NCBI RefSeq assembly: GCF_004770765.1
Contig: NZ_RQFK01000011.1
Span: 310,001-374,000 of the forward strand
DNA from: Leptospira noumeaensis
Lineage (GTDB): Bacteria; Spirochaetota; Leptospiria; Leptospirales; Leptospiraceae
Length of the DNA: 64,000 nucleotides
Direction of reading: 5' to 3'
How positions within the stretch are numbered: position 1 is the stretch's first letter; each line of letters starts with the position of its first letter. Below, piece after piece: positions 44,492-53,126 of the stretch. A program made the translations under genes and the position numbers. Under the pieces are notes generated by a model. It made no database searches. It was not told where the DNA came from and worked only from the letters and a program-made list of their open reading frames with translations.

Positions 44492-45941
44492 AAGAAAAGG
44501 ATTCGTTTTCGGTATTTTTGTAATCCTTGTTTCTTTACAACTTTTTGTACAATTGAGTTCTTCCTTTGCCTTTGGGGCGGATGGGTATTACTACGCTGCC
44601 CAAGTGAATTCTTATATTACAAAAGGTAGATTCTTTAGTCCAGACGTTTCACCTATTTTATATGGCCTCGTTTATTTTTCAAAATTAGGAAACAATATTG
44701 TCCTAACAAATAAGGTGTTTGTATCTTTACTAGTTGGATTTTTATTTTTAGCAGGTTACCGGTTAGGAGTTCATTTAACAAGTCGCAGGTTAATTTCAAT
44801 CTTAATTGGACTGATCTTAGTTTCCTCTTCCTTTCTCCCCCATTTTAGTTTTAACTTTATTAAAAACTTAGGAGGAATTTTATTCTTCATTCTATTTTTA
44901 ACTGAAATATTGATTTTAGAAAAACTGGGAAACCAAAGAAAACCCATACACTATATCCGACTGGTTTTTATTTTTGGAATGGTTTTTTTAAGTCATAAAA
45001 TCACAGCAGGGATCTCTCTTTGTTTTTTGATTCCTTGGGTTCTAAAACAGATTCGGTTTCAGAAACTTTATGGGATCTATTTAGCCATTGGATTATTTTT
45101 TGTTCTGATTGGACTTACAATTATTTTCCCTAATCTCCTTCACTGGGAAGATCTAAAGACAATTATCTTGGAAGAATCTAAGTTTCAATTTTTATCTCCC
45201 TTTTACCAATATACAAAACTTTATCCAGAATTTGTTTTGGAACAGATTTTATTTTTTTTATCACCGCTCTTTTATCTTTTTACGAGATCCAAACTAGAAC
45301 ACTTTCAAAAAACATTTTACGACAAACTAGTTGTATTGTTTTTTTTGTTATCACTTCCAATCTTTAGTTATACAGCCTTTAGTTTTCCCTTTCGTATGTT
45401 CCTTTTGATTTTTATTCCAGGAACCATCCTAATCCTTCCTGCACTTTCTCAAATCAAATCCAAATGGATGGTCACTCTACTCTGTGTATTGATTTTTCCT
45501 TATCAGTATTTTACAATGATCCGCGGAAAAGAATTCAACAACCAAGATTATAAATTATACTCGATATTACTTCCATTGTTCCAATTCCCCAAAGATACAC
45601 TCATTATTGTGCACCAAGGCTTTGATTATTTTATTTGTTATCATAAGGCAGGAGATGCTTTTCATTTTTTACCAGAAGAAAAACACAAAAATAGACCCAT
45701 CTATAGGATTGTGTATGGGGTGTCTGCCGAAGATTATAAAACCTTTTTACCGAAAGATACAAAGATACAATATTTGCCTGGGTTTTATTCTGTAATCGAG
45801 GAAAGGAAATGGCAGGAGTTCCTAGAAAAACTGCCTGCCGAATCTAAAAACCGTATTTTGGATTGGAAAAATCCAAACACACATAGAACCAATACGATGT
45901 TAAGGAACGAAATCTTTAAGGAGAAGAATAAGAAGATTTAG
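44448..45941 (+). CDS. Polytopic membrane protein, possible GT-C glycosyltransferase
   Basis: The 497-residue protein has about eleven membrane segments in the first 360 residues and a soluble C-terminal tail. A short loop after the first helix reads FGADGYYYAAQVNSY, like the acidic first loop of GT-C enzymes that use polyprenyl-linked sugars. The family is not certain. GGAGG before 44448 supports this start. A second ATG at 44475 lacks a ribosome site. The overlap with the VanW-like gene suggests a joint envelope role. It overlaps the SH3 gene tail-to-tail by 26 bases. Confidence 0.72.
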   Translation: MANVSSVLLMITDYKRKGFVFGIFVILVSLQLFVQLSSSFAFGADGYYYAAQVNSYITKGRFFSPDVSPILYGLVYFSKLGNNIVLTNKVFVSLLVGFLFLAGYRLGVHLTSRRLISILIGLILVSSSFLPHFSFNFIKNLGGILFFILFLTEILILEKLGNQRKPIHYIRLVFIFGMVFLSHKITAGISLCFLIPWVLKQIRFQKLYGIYLAIGLFFVLIGLTIIFPNLLHWEDLKTIILEESKFQFLSPFYQYTKLYPEFVLEQILFFLSPLFYLFTRSKLEHFQKTFYDKLVVLFFLLSLPIFSYTAFSFPFRMFLLIFIPGTILILPALSQIKSKWMVTLLCVLIFPYQYFTMIRGKEFNNQDYKLYSILLPLFQFPKDTLIIVHQGFDYFICYHKAGDAFHFLPEEKHKNRPIYRIVYGVSAEDYKTFLPKDTKIQYLPGFYSVIEERKWQEFLEKLPAESKNRILDWKNPNTHRTNTMLRNEIFKEKNKKI

Positions 45942-46674
45942 TAAAAGCATATTCTGTTTTACATGCAGAATCTAATTCTTTTTTCTCTTTTAATAACAAA
46001 AGTTTGTCGCTACATACATAAAAATACAAATCCAGTTTTCCCGCAACTGGATATGTGCTAAGAGAAACCAAATGTTCATCAGAATCAGAATATCCAAAAT
46101 ACGCATTGTTGTAAGCTGTTCTTTCCTCTTCCGTTTGCGGGTATTGGATAAATATAGAAGGCCGAACCAGCCTCGATTTTGTATCCAAAACCAAATGGTC
46201 GGAATACACATCAAACACTCCCTCTAGTTTTTCACTGATCCCAGAGTATTGATTGAACTCGCGGTAAACAAAACTTTCACCATCAAACTCAATTGTATGA
46301 GAACAATCCAATCGGTCTGGAATTGTACAAAAAACAAAATTTCCTTGAACGGCGGCAATCAACGCATCGCGAGATTCCACTTTGGAAATGGAAAGATACC
46401 CACCAAACACCCAACCAGTGATTGTTTGTGATTGCACACGGTACCAATAAGCAGAGATCCCATCAATTTCCACATCTTTTTCCGAACGCTCCAAAACCTT
46501 AACCAAATCTCCTAGTTTTAATTTCCCCACCTTTTCTCCGTCGAGTGTGGGAGTTTTCCGAGCATTGAGAACTGTAGCAGAAATAAATACATTTTGACCG
46601 ACTTCGATTGTAGGTGTTTTTTTACATTGAAACAAAACCAAGGAAGTTAAAAAAATCAGGAACAATTTCTTCAT
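45916..46674 (-). CDS. SH3-like (SH3b) domain lipoprotein
   Basis: The 252-residue lipoprotein (lipobox LFQC, Cys17) has a bacterial SH3 domain at residues ~25-95 (FISATVLNARKTPTLDGEKVGKLKLGDLVKVLE, then WYRVQSQTITGWVFGGYLS). SH3b domains often bind peptidoglycan. The C-terminal half is unrecognised. It faces the GT-C-like gene. Confidence 0.88.
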   Translation of the reverse strand: MKKLFLIFLTSLVLFQCKKTPTIEVGQNVFISATVLNARKTPTLDGEKVGKLKLGDLVKVLERSEKDVEIDGISAYWYRVQSQTITGWVFGGYLSISKVESRDALIAAVQGNFVFCTIPDRLDCSHTIEFDGESFVYREFNQYSGISEKLEGVFDVYSDHLVLDTKSRLVRPSIFIQYPQTEEERTAYNNAYFGYSDSDEHLVSLSTYPVAGKLDLYFYVCSDKLLLLKEKKELDSACKTEYAFTKSSYSSP

Positions 46675-46739
46675 GGATGGAAGATTAGAATTTTATAGAA
46701 AATTTGGCAAGAAAATTTGTGAGTTAGGATGAAAACATA

Positions 46740-46761
46740 CCACCTAATTTTTCATAGGTGG
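46740..46761 (-). terminator. Hairpin between YidB-like and SH3 genes
   Basis: CCACCTA (46740-46746) and TAGGTGG (46755-46761) pair perfectly. On the minus strand only a weak T-rich stretch follows, so termination efficiency is uncertain. Confidence 0.5.
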
Positions 46762-46782
46762 ATCAGGGCAAATGCAAAAAAC

Positions 46783-47184
46783 CTATTTTGTAAATAAAGA
46801 AGCTAAAGATGAAAGTTGAGAAGTAAGGTCTCCACTTGGCTCTTTTCCATCAGGAGAGAGTTTATCTATCACCATTGGCAATAAATTTCCAATGAGGTTT
46901 GCCGTAGCTTCGGAATCTAATCCGACTTTCCCAGCAAGTTCCTTTACCGAATCACTTCCTAAAACCTTCATGACATCGGCGGCACCAATATTCACATTGT
47001 CTCCGGTTCCCACCCAAGATGACGCAGCTTCTGTAAATCCCTTGTCTTTAAATTTTTGTACAATTCCGGATACTCCACCATTGTCTTCGATGATCTTTTG
47101 AATCCCAGAAACAACTTGCGGATTGTTTTGTACTAGCTCCACTGCCTGAGCTGCGACGGCTTTCAAACTTTCAAAAAAACTCAT
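46783..47184 (-). CDS. YidB/DUF937 family protein
   Basis: The 133-residue protein has the family pattern: GVSGIVQKFKDKGFTEAASSWVGTGDNVNI, VMKVLGSDSVKELAGKVGLDSEATANLIGNLLP (both split across residues ~38-110). DUF937/YidB proteins are small cytosolic helical proteins of unknown function. A length of 130 residues is usual. No neighbour link is apparent. Confidence 0.9.
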   Translation of the reverse strand: MSFFESLKAVAAQAVELVQNNPQVVSGIQKIIEDNGGVSGIVQKFKDKGFTEAASSWVGTGDNVNIGAADVMKVLGSDSVKELAGKVGLDSEATANLIGNLLPMVIDKLSPDGKEPSGDLTSQLSSLASLFTK

Positions 47185-47485
47185 GCGATGGATCGTGAAT
47201 TATAGAATTGAAAAAGGAAAGAAATTTTTTGATTTCAAATTTTTATTTCATTTATTTTGATTCGAGGTAATCCTAAGAAATCAAATCTATTTAACAAATG
47301 ATCTTAAATCATTTCCCAAAGTATGTGAGTGAGAAGAATCGTTATGCGAAATTGGATTCAGTTTTTTGAAGGATTCCAGGAGGCAATCCTCGTTTTCTTA
47401 ATGTTTTTATTTACAGCGAAAAATAAATTATTGCATTCCAATTACTGGATGAAAAACATCAACTCAATGTTAGTTGTAAAAAGCC
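47185..47485. other. Intergenic region upstream of the FG-GAP gene
   Basis: This 300-base AT-rich stretch separates two divergent starts. A 50-codon open frame begins at 47344 (MRNWIQFFEGFQEAI) and overlaps the downstream start. It has GAGAAG eight bases before its ATG, but I see no family or signal peptide. It is left uncalled. Confidence 0.4.
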
Positions 47486-49381
47486 ATGGCATTTAAAACA
47501 TTCGCCCATATTCTGAACAAACGACTACTAACACTAGGACTTTCCTTTTTTCTGCTGAATTGTTGGGCAAACCCTCTCACACACCCACCCATCGAATGTT
47601 TGATGAAATTACCCAATTTCCTCTGCCCTGACAATGACAGACTCAAAAAATGGTCACCTTATCTCTATTTGGCCTTACTGCCAGAATCAACAGTCACCAT
47701 TTCCAACCTAACCAACCATTCAATTGTCGAAACCGGATTTGTTGTGGGAACGGTTCCTCCGGGACAGGCGTATGTAAATGTTGGCATTGATGATGCTCCT
47801 CCGACCCAAGTGCCAGTGGTCAATGGAACCTGGAGATATGCGCTTCCTGCAAAAGCGGTTAGCGGTACTTTTTGGACATACGGTAGCCTTCATACCATCT
47901 ATGCTCACATTCCTTACGAAAGACCCAATACCATCCAAGTGCGTAAAGGAACGAATCATGATACGGATGGAGATGGGTATCCCGATTTGATTGTATCGGC
48001 GACACCTGTCAATAGTATCCAAGGATATGGATATGTGTATAAAACAAATCCTTGGATCAAACAACTAGAAACGAATCCCGTTACATCACTAACAGATGGA
48101 ACCACAGGAACGTATTTTGGATGCCGTATAGGATCAGGTGATTTTAACGGAGATGGATATGCAGATGTTTTAGTTGGTGCACAAGCGTATAATGGTGCGA
48201 CAGGAAGAGTATATGTATTTTTGAGTAAAGGCCAATCGGGTATCCCATCTCAAAATCTAAATGCCGGTGGATTTGCAGATGCGATTCTCGATGGAGTGAT
48301 AGGTTCAGGTAGATTTGGAACAAATATCATTGGAGCTGATATCAATAACGACGGTTATGATGATGGGGTATTCGCCTCGCCCTGGCTGAATGAATTATTT
48401 ATTTTATATAGCCAAGGACCAAACGCAATATTGTCGCAAAACACAAATACAGCGAATTTTGTTTTTAAAAATCCTGCGACTGTTCCTAATCCAGATGATA
48501 ATTTTGGATCTCTTGCATATGCAGGAGACTTGAACGGAGATGGATTTTTAGACCTTGTTGTCAGTGCAGCAATATACTCCTCAAATAGGGGAAGGATTTA
48601 TATTTTTATTTCCAATCAAGGATCATTGCCAACAACTCCTCAGCAATATCTCGTTGCTCCAACCGAACCTTCGCCGGGTTGTGCTGCTGGAACCGGCTGC
48701 CAATTTGGAACTAGTTTTGTATTGGATTATTTCAATTCTGACAATTGCATTGATCTTGCTGTAGGGGGCCCCACCTTCAATACAAATCAAGGTATAGTAT
48801 TTGTATACCACTCCACCTGTGATTCAACAAACCCGTATCCGAATCCACCAGTAGCAACACTCATTGGCCCACCTACAACAAGTTGTAACGGTACTAATTG
48901 TTCCTTCGGAGGAAACCTAACCTCTGGCGATACAAATGGCGATGGATTGCCAGATCTTTTAATTGGAGCCGCAGGCGCAAGTTCCGGAATCGGTGACGTT
49001 TACTTAGTGTTAAATGATCCAACTACTGGATTTCCCAACTTGAATTTAAGTGCTGCTGGATCTGCCAATAGCCTCTTTTCTGGTTCACTTACAAATAGTG
49101 GTTTCTCTCAAGGACTTCAGTTCCAAGACACCAATGCGGATGGTCTCCAAGACATCGTCATCTCGGAACCTGCAACCACCAATCGAGTGTATACATTTCA
49201 TAGTGTGCGTGGCGGAGTACCAGCAAGCCAAAACTTAAATGGAACTGGTGTTACGAACCAAACCCTTGCTCCACCAGCCGGAACTTCCTTGGGGAATACG
49301 ATTGCTGAATTGAGAATCAAGGCAGAAGGATATCTGTGGGCTTTGGTGGCGAAGGCGAAGATATATTTGGGGTGGATATAA
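47486..49381 (+). CDS. FG-GAP/VCBS repeat lipoprotein (integrin alpha-like)
   Basis: The 631-residue protein has a lipobox (FLLNC, Cys26) and seven FG-GAP-type repeats that end in calcium-binding loops: DTDGDGYPDLIV, DFNGDGYADVLVG, DINNDGYDDGVF, DLNGDGFLDLVV, YFNSDNCIDLAVG, DTNGDGLPDLLIG and DTNADGLQDIVI. Seven blades make a beta propeller like the integrin alpha head. Such lipoproteins may be surface adhesins. The fifth loop is degenerate and cysteine-bearing. Extra cysteines in GCAAGTGC and SCNGTNC could form disulphides. Confidence 0.93.
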   Translation: MAFKTFAHILNKRLLTLGLSFFLLNCWANPLTHPPIECLMKLPNFLCPDNDRLKKWSPYLYLALLPESTVTISNLTNHSIVETGFVVGTVPPGQAYVNVGIDDAPPTQVPVVNGTWRYALPAKAVSGTFWTYGSLHTIYAHIPYERPNTIQVRKGTNHDTDGDGYPDLIVSATPVNSIQGYGYVYKTNPWIKQLETNPVTSLTDGTTGTYFGCRIGSGDFNGDGYADVLVGAQAYNGATGRVYVFLSKGQSGIPSQNLNAGGFADAILDGVIGSGRFGTNIIGADINNDGYDDGVFASPWLNELFILYSQGPNAILSQNTNTANFVFKNPATVPNPDDNFGSLAYAGDLNGDGFLDLVVSAAIYSSNRGRIYIFISNQGSLPTTPQQYLVAPTEPSPGCAAGTGCQFGTSFVLDYFNSDNCIDLAVGGPTFNTNQGIVFVYHSTCDSTNPYPNPPVATLIGPPTTSCNGTNCSFGGNLTSGDTNGDGLPDLLIGAAGASSGIGDVYLVLNDPTTGFPNLNLSAAGSANSLFSGSLTNSGFSQGLQFQDTNADGLQDIVISEPATTNRVYTFHSVRGGVPASQNLNGTGVTNQTLAPPAGTSLGNTIAELRIKAEGYLWALVAKAKIYLGWI

Positions 49382-49489
49382 AAGCAGATTAGTTTTAGTT
49401 TCTTACGGGGGCATCTCGCCATCGTTTGGTGGAGGACAAATCATAGATTCAGCGACCGCGCTATCCGCCCCGCCCCATCCCTCGAAATC
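49382..49489. other. GC-rich intergenic stretch after the FG-GAP gene
   Basis: From about 49452 to 49486 the sequence turns GC-rich (CGACCGCGCTATCCGCC followed by CGCCCC). No gene or stable hairpin is seen. It weakly resembles the tail of the GC-rich patch at 8741-8885. Confidence 0.3.
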
Positions 49490-49969
49490 TTACTTTGCTG
49501 AATGGAAACCGATCTTATTTCCTTCCGTATCAATGATGTAAGCATAATAGCCCATTTCAGGACTGATCAAAGTTTTCGGGAGAACAACCTTCCCTCCCAT
49601 CTTTTCCACTTTGTCTAAAGCTGGTTGCAAATCTTCTCCCTGATTGAGATAGACAACAATCCCGTTCTTTGTCGGAATATAATCCTTTCCTTTAACCAAA
49701 ACCACATTCACAGAATCTGGATTGGAAGGGATCACACCAAGTTCAGTATCTTCCATAGTCATTTTTTCTATAGAAACATTTAAGATAGTTCCATAAAAGA
49801 GAACCGCTCTATCTAAATTGGAAACAGGAATCTCCACAATCGAAATTGTATTTTTCATTTCGGTATCTCCAACTTTCTCAGTCACTGCGCCGGACTTACT
49901 TTCATCTTTACAGGAAGTCAATCCCATTTCCAAAAATAACACTACCATGATGATTAAGAACTTTTTCAT
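49490..49969 (-). CDS. VOC-fold lipoprotein
   Basis: The 159-residue protein has a lipobox (LTSC, Cys20) and a glyoxalase-like VOC domain (ISIVEIPVSNLDRAVLFYGTIL, YAYIIDTEGNKIGFHSAK). Glu in IVEIPV replaces the usual first-strand His. The terminal DTEGNKIGFHS is the common last motif. It is exported, unlike most of the superfamily. It lies 71 bases downstream of an AraC regulator gene, in the same direction. Confidence 0.85.
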   Translation of the reverse strand: MKKFLIIMVVLFLEMGLTSCKDESKSGAVTEKVGDTEMKNTISIVEIPVSNLDRAVLFYGTILNVSIEKMTMEDTELGVIPSNPDSVNVVLVKGKDYIPTKNGIVVYLNQGEDLQPALDKVEKMGGKVVLPKTLISPEMGYYAYIIDTEGNKIGFHSAK

Positions 49970-50040
49970 TTTTACCCATTCCTTTTGATTCTATTATGAT
50001 ACAATTTCTAGATTCTCACGAATTGTAAAAAAACGACAAA

Positions 50041-50862
50041 TCAATCTTTTTTGTAGAATAATTTTGAAAGTAACATTTCATCATCGTGATTAAACTCTTT
50101 TGGACTTAAACCTGTAAATTCCTTAAAATCCTTAATAAAATGGGATTGATCATAATAATTACTTTCATATGCAATTTCCGTTAATTTTTCGGATTCTCGG
50201 TTGATTAGCATTTTTAATGCAGCTTGCATCCTTATAATTTTTTCCAATTTTTTGGGACTAAGCCCAATTTGTTTTTTGAATTTTCTTTCTAGTTGTCGTC
50301 TGCTTAAAACTTCATCACCCAAAATAGAATCAATAGACTCATTTCCCTTTGAATGTAATAGACTATCGATGGTATTTTTTAAAATTCGATCAAAGATCAT
50401 TTGCTCTTGGAGTTTTGATCTAAAAAAATCTTCTATGATCCGAATGCGAGTTGCAGTATCTTTGGCCTTGTGAATTTTTTCTTCTAGTTCAATTGCCCCT
50501 TCAAACCCAAACAATTGAGAAGGAGGTGTTTCGCGGTTCGCATAACTCTCCATTGGTTTATCAAAAAAATTAGCAATTCCATAAGGATAAAATCTAACCG
50601 CAAAGGTATTTACTGATCCCGTGGGTTTTATATAAAAAGGTTCCGTGATCTGCCCTATCAAACAAGCCCAAGGTTGAATCACAGATTCATTTTCATTCGT
50701 AAAACGTTGGATAGGATCTCCCAAATTAAATGCCAATTCCATACAACCATCTGGGACAATTCTTTGTTTGGGGTAATCAGAAGAATCTTGAATTGACAAT
50801 GTCCAAAAACATTTGATTAGAGAACTCAAATCAGGTGATGGAGAAAATGTTTCGTAAATCAA
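50041..50862 (-). CDS. AraC family transcriptional regulator
   Basis: The 273-residue protein has an N-terminal ligand-sensing region of the DUF6597-like type (PSPDLSSLIKCFWTLS, IVPDGCMELAFNLGD) and a C-terminal AraC DNA-binding domain with two helix-turn-helix units (RRQLERKFKKQIGLSPKKLEKIIRMQAAL; LTEIAYESNYYDQSHFIKDFKEFTGLSPKEF, split). It probably regulates the VOC lipoprotein gene downstream. Confidence 0.92.
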   Translation of the reverse strand: MIYETFSPSPDLSSLIKCFWTLSIQDSSDYPKQRIVPDGCMELAFNLGDPIQRFTNENESVIQPWACLIGQITEPFYIKPTGSVNTFAVRFYPYGIANFFDKPMESYANRETPPSQLFGFEGAIELEEKIHKAKDTATRIRIIEDFFRSKLQEQMIFDRILKNTIDSLLHSKGNESIDSILGDEVLSRRQLERKFKKQIGLSPKKLEKIIRMQAALKMLINRESEKLTEIAYESNYYDQSHFIKDFKEFTGLSPKEFNHDDEMLLSKLFYKKD

Positions 50863-50922
50863 TAAAAACTTCTTTTAAGGATATTTTTCATTTTCTAAAA
50901 TTCTCTAAATTTTCCTGGATCT

Positions 50923-51150
50923 TTACATCATTCCGCAAGCAACCACAATCCCATCCCACTGTGGTTTACAAAAGTTAGAGTTATTCTCGTTGATGATCAA
51001 ACATGTTTGGTATATTTTCCAGGAATCAGCACAGGCCTTAGAACCTGAACCAGTTTCTTCGGGGGATTTACAATCACTAAGAACTGATAATAAAAATAAG
51101 ACAACCAACAATTGAAAAAGACAAATCCCTGGCCTCGCGAAAAATTTCAT
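50923..51150 (-). CDS. Small Cys-containing lipoprotein
   Basis: The 75-residue precursor has a basic N-terminus, a hydrophobic segment and a lipobox VLSDC, followed by about 45 residues with four further cysteines (SKACADSWKIYQTC, NSNFCKPQWDG, VACGMM). The even number suggests two disulphides. I do not recognise the family. The ATG at 51150 fits the signal peptide better than 51177. Confidence 0.7.
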   Translation of the reverse strand: MKFFARPGICLFQLLVVLFLLSVLSDCKSPEETGSGSKACADSWKIYQTCLIINENNSNFCKPQWDGIVVACGMM

Positions 51151-51177
51151 TGTTACCGATCTTAACCATTTTACCAT

Positions 51178-51719
51178 TAAGTCATCATATTAAGAACTAC
51201 TAACAAACGAAAAGTAATAATTGGTAAAAAAGAGTTTTAAAATACTTTGTTAGGTGTTTGTTGTATACAAGGAAGATAAAAACGGTGAACCAAGCTTAAT
51301 CAATCTCGTTCCAGAGCAATCGACTGCAGCGGTTCCCTGTACAACATGTTGCCATATATATCGATATCTCAGACTGGCATCAAGGTCATCGGTGTTTTTT
51401 GAGAAAGCACAAAAACGCTTGTTGTTACAAACACAATTGCATGTAAAATTGCAAACCAAGTGGTTTGTGTAGAAAAGTAGGACAAATGTTGTCTTTTCAA
51501 ATTCCAACTTATCAAAAAACGAAAACTTTCTTCTATTATAAGAGCATTAAGTCTTGAGTTCTTTATTTTACAAAGTTATCTTTCGATTGAATCTCCCGTA
51601 ATAAATATATTTCTCCCATTGCATAAAATAGCTCTTTATTTCTTGTTTCGTCATAATGCAAATGAGTTTTCTATACTACTTTCTGAGTTAGAGCTAAAGT
51701 ATATATTCAACTTTGCTTC
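51178..51719. other. Gene-poor AT-rich region with small hairpins
   Basis: No supportable gene is seen. A 72-codon frame starting with GTG at 51254 follows an in-frame TAG directly and lacks a ribosome site. A perfect CAAACC/GGTTTG hairpin with a four-base loop lies at 51452-51467, next to a CAATT/AATTG pair. It may be eroded coding DNA. Confidence 0.4.
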
Positions 51720-51870
51720 GGGACTTGACCTCTCCGCTGCAAACACTTCCTGTGTTTGCTACGCTTCGAGGCACGGTGAGCGCTCGGCGTTTGCCATCCG
51801 GGCAAACTTGCATGAACTATGACTCCCTATGGGTCGTCACTGTTCATGCTCGCGTCACTGTTCAAGTCCC
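51720..51870. repeat. Structured GC-rich element of nested hairpins beside tRNA-Leu
   Basis: The element is bounded by GGGACTTGA (51720-51728) and its complement TCAAGTCCC (51862-51870). Inside are three perfect hairpins: GCAAACAC/GTGTTTGC (51739-51759), GTTTGCC/GGCAAAC (51789-51807) and GCATGAAC/GTTCATGC (51810-51849) with an inner CCCTATGGG. CGTCACTGTTCA is repeated directly at 51835 and 51853. GC content is far above that of the flanks. It looks like a REP/MITE-type element or a structured RNA. Confidence 0.6.
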
Positions 51871-51920
51871 TAGGTTTGTATTGAATCGAATGTTTGGATT
51901 GTTTTGAGGAAAGTTTGTTA

Positions 51921-52002
51921 TGCGGGCGGAGGGACTTGAACCCCCACGCCTCTCGGCGCCAGAACCTAAATCTGGTGCGTCTGCCAATTTCGCCACGCCC
52001 GC
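51921..52002 (-). tRNA. tRNA-Leu (TAG)
   Basis: On the minus strand an 82-base cloverleaf with acceptor GCGGGCG/CGCCCGC, D arm GGCGAAATTGGCAGACGC, anticodon arm CCAGA-TTTAGGT-TCTGG giving anticodon TAG, a long variable arm (CGCCGAGAGGCG) typical of leucine tRNAs, and T arm GGGGGTTCAAGTCCC. The discriminator is A and CCA is not encoded. Confidence 0.97.
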
Positions 52003-52093
52003 ATTGTGGTTGTATAAGCAGGTTTTTGTACTAGGGAAATCTGTCTAGTGAGATTTTGTGATTCACTTGCCTTTGTTTTGAATTTTTATTCTC

Positions 52094-52543
52094 ATGTCAG
52101 ATACCCATAGGACAAGCACGATGAACATTTTGGAATTTATGCAAAATATCTCTACGCAAGTTTATTTGCGAGGGGATGTGATCTTTCGCGAAGGGGATCC
52201 TCATGATGGCAGTATGTATTGTATCATGAGTGGAATGTTTGCTGTCACCAAACGACTGCCAGATGGAACCCAGGAAGTCATCAAAGGCCTTGGCCCTGGT
52301 GAATTTTTCGGCGAACTATCACTTCTCACAAGGAGGCCTCGGGCCATGACCATCAGTGTGGTTTCGGCAAATGCACGTGTGGGAATCTTACGAGATGACC
52401 AATTTGAAAAATTAGCTCGTATCAATACGCATTTTTTATTCCAACTCACCAAAAGTACGGTAGAAAAACTCCATAGAGCAGAAGCAAGGCTCACTGAACT
52501 CGATAAAATGTTAGAAGAATTCAAAAAGGAGGAGGAAAAATGA
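52094..52543 (+). CDS. Cyclic-nucleotide-binding domain protein (first of pair)
   Basis: The 149-residue protein is one CAP/CRP-type beta roll (residues ~20-110) with the phosphate-binding-cassette region GEFFGELSLLTRRPRAMTI, followed by a helix (KLHRAEARLTELDKMLEEF) that may form a coiled coil. No DNA-binding or enzymatic domain is attached. It should act as a cytoplasmic ligand sensor that contacts a partner. The next gene is a paralogue whose ATG overlaps this stop. Confidence 0.92.
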   Translation: MSDTHRTSTMNILEFMQNISTQVYLRGDVIFREGDPHDGSMYCIMSGMFAVTKRLPDGTQEVIKGLGPGEFFGELSLLTRRPRAMTISVVSANARVGILRDDQFEKLARINTHFLFQLTKSTVEKLHRAEARLTELDKMLEEFKKEEEK

Positions 52544-53055
52544 ACGTAGAACATTTGAGAAAGTACATCACCGAAGTGCGCATCGACCATTTTTCTCCGG
52601 GGACCAAAGTGTTTTCAGAAGGAGAAGACAGTAACGGAAAGATGTTCTTTGTATTCGCAGGAAACCTCCAAGTTTTCAAACGAAAGGCAAATGGAGAAGA
52701 CCAGTATATTCGAGATATCAAACCTGGTGAATTTTTTGGAGAGATGGCTCTCGTTTATCCTTCGCCTAGGGCTGCTACGATTGTTGCCGCTGCCGAAGAT
52801 ACAAAAGTCGGAGTCATCACAAAAGAAATCTTTTTTGCCATGGGAAAAGAAAGTCCCGGTTTTCTTTCCGTTATCCTCCATAGTATCATAAGCCGCCTAA
52901 CAGCTGTCGAAGATGGAATTTCAGAGAGACAGAAGGAATTACATATTATGATCAACGGAATGCCTTCTTTACAAGAAGGTTCAATTTCCACAGAATCTGT
53001 CACAGTAACTGAGGAGAATACACAAGATTCAGGGGTTCCCAAGAAAGAAGACTGA
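52540..53055 (+). CDS. Cyclic-nucleotide-binding domain protein (second of pair)
   Basis: The 171-residue protein is a paralogue of the upstream protein: beta roll at ~18-110 with cassette GEFFGEMALVYPSPRAATI, where RAA is the classical cAMP-binding ending. An alpha-helix and a low-complexity Ser/Thr/Glu tail follow. The start overlaps the upstream stop (ATGA), so the pair may form a heteromer. A PilZ membrane protein gene follows 71 bases later. Confidence 0.93.
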   Translation: MNVEHLRKYITEVRIDHFSPGTKVFSEGEDSNGKMFFVFAGNLQVFKRKANGEDQYIRDIKPGEFFGEMALVYPSPRAATIVAAAEDTKVGVITKEIFFAMGKESPGFLSVILHSIISRLTAVEDGISERQKELHIMINGMPSLQEGSISTESVTVTEENTQDSGVPKKED

Positions 53056-53126
53056 GGGAAAAGTGGATTCACCAAATCCCTAAGTTTCAAAAATAAGTTG
53101 ACTAAACAACCAAAATCGAATTTGAT

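Noticed and set aside
47344..47496. 50-codon open frame before the FG-GAP lipoprotein
   Set aside because: A moderate ribosome-site-like sequence exists but no signal peptide or family is seen and the frame overlaps the downstream start. Comparative data would be needed.
51254..51472. 72-codon GTG-started frame in the gene-poor region
   Set aside because: It directly follows an in-frame stop, has no ribosome site and the C-terminal part coincides with hairpins. It may be eroded coding DNA.
51619..51907. Two open frames across the structured repeat near tRNA-Leu
   Set aside because: Translations follow the hairpin sequence and have no protein-like pattern. The RNA/DNA structure explains the region better.
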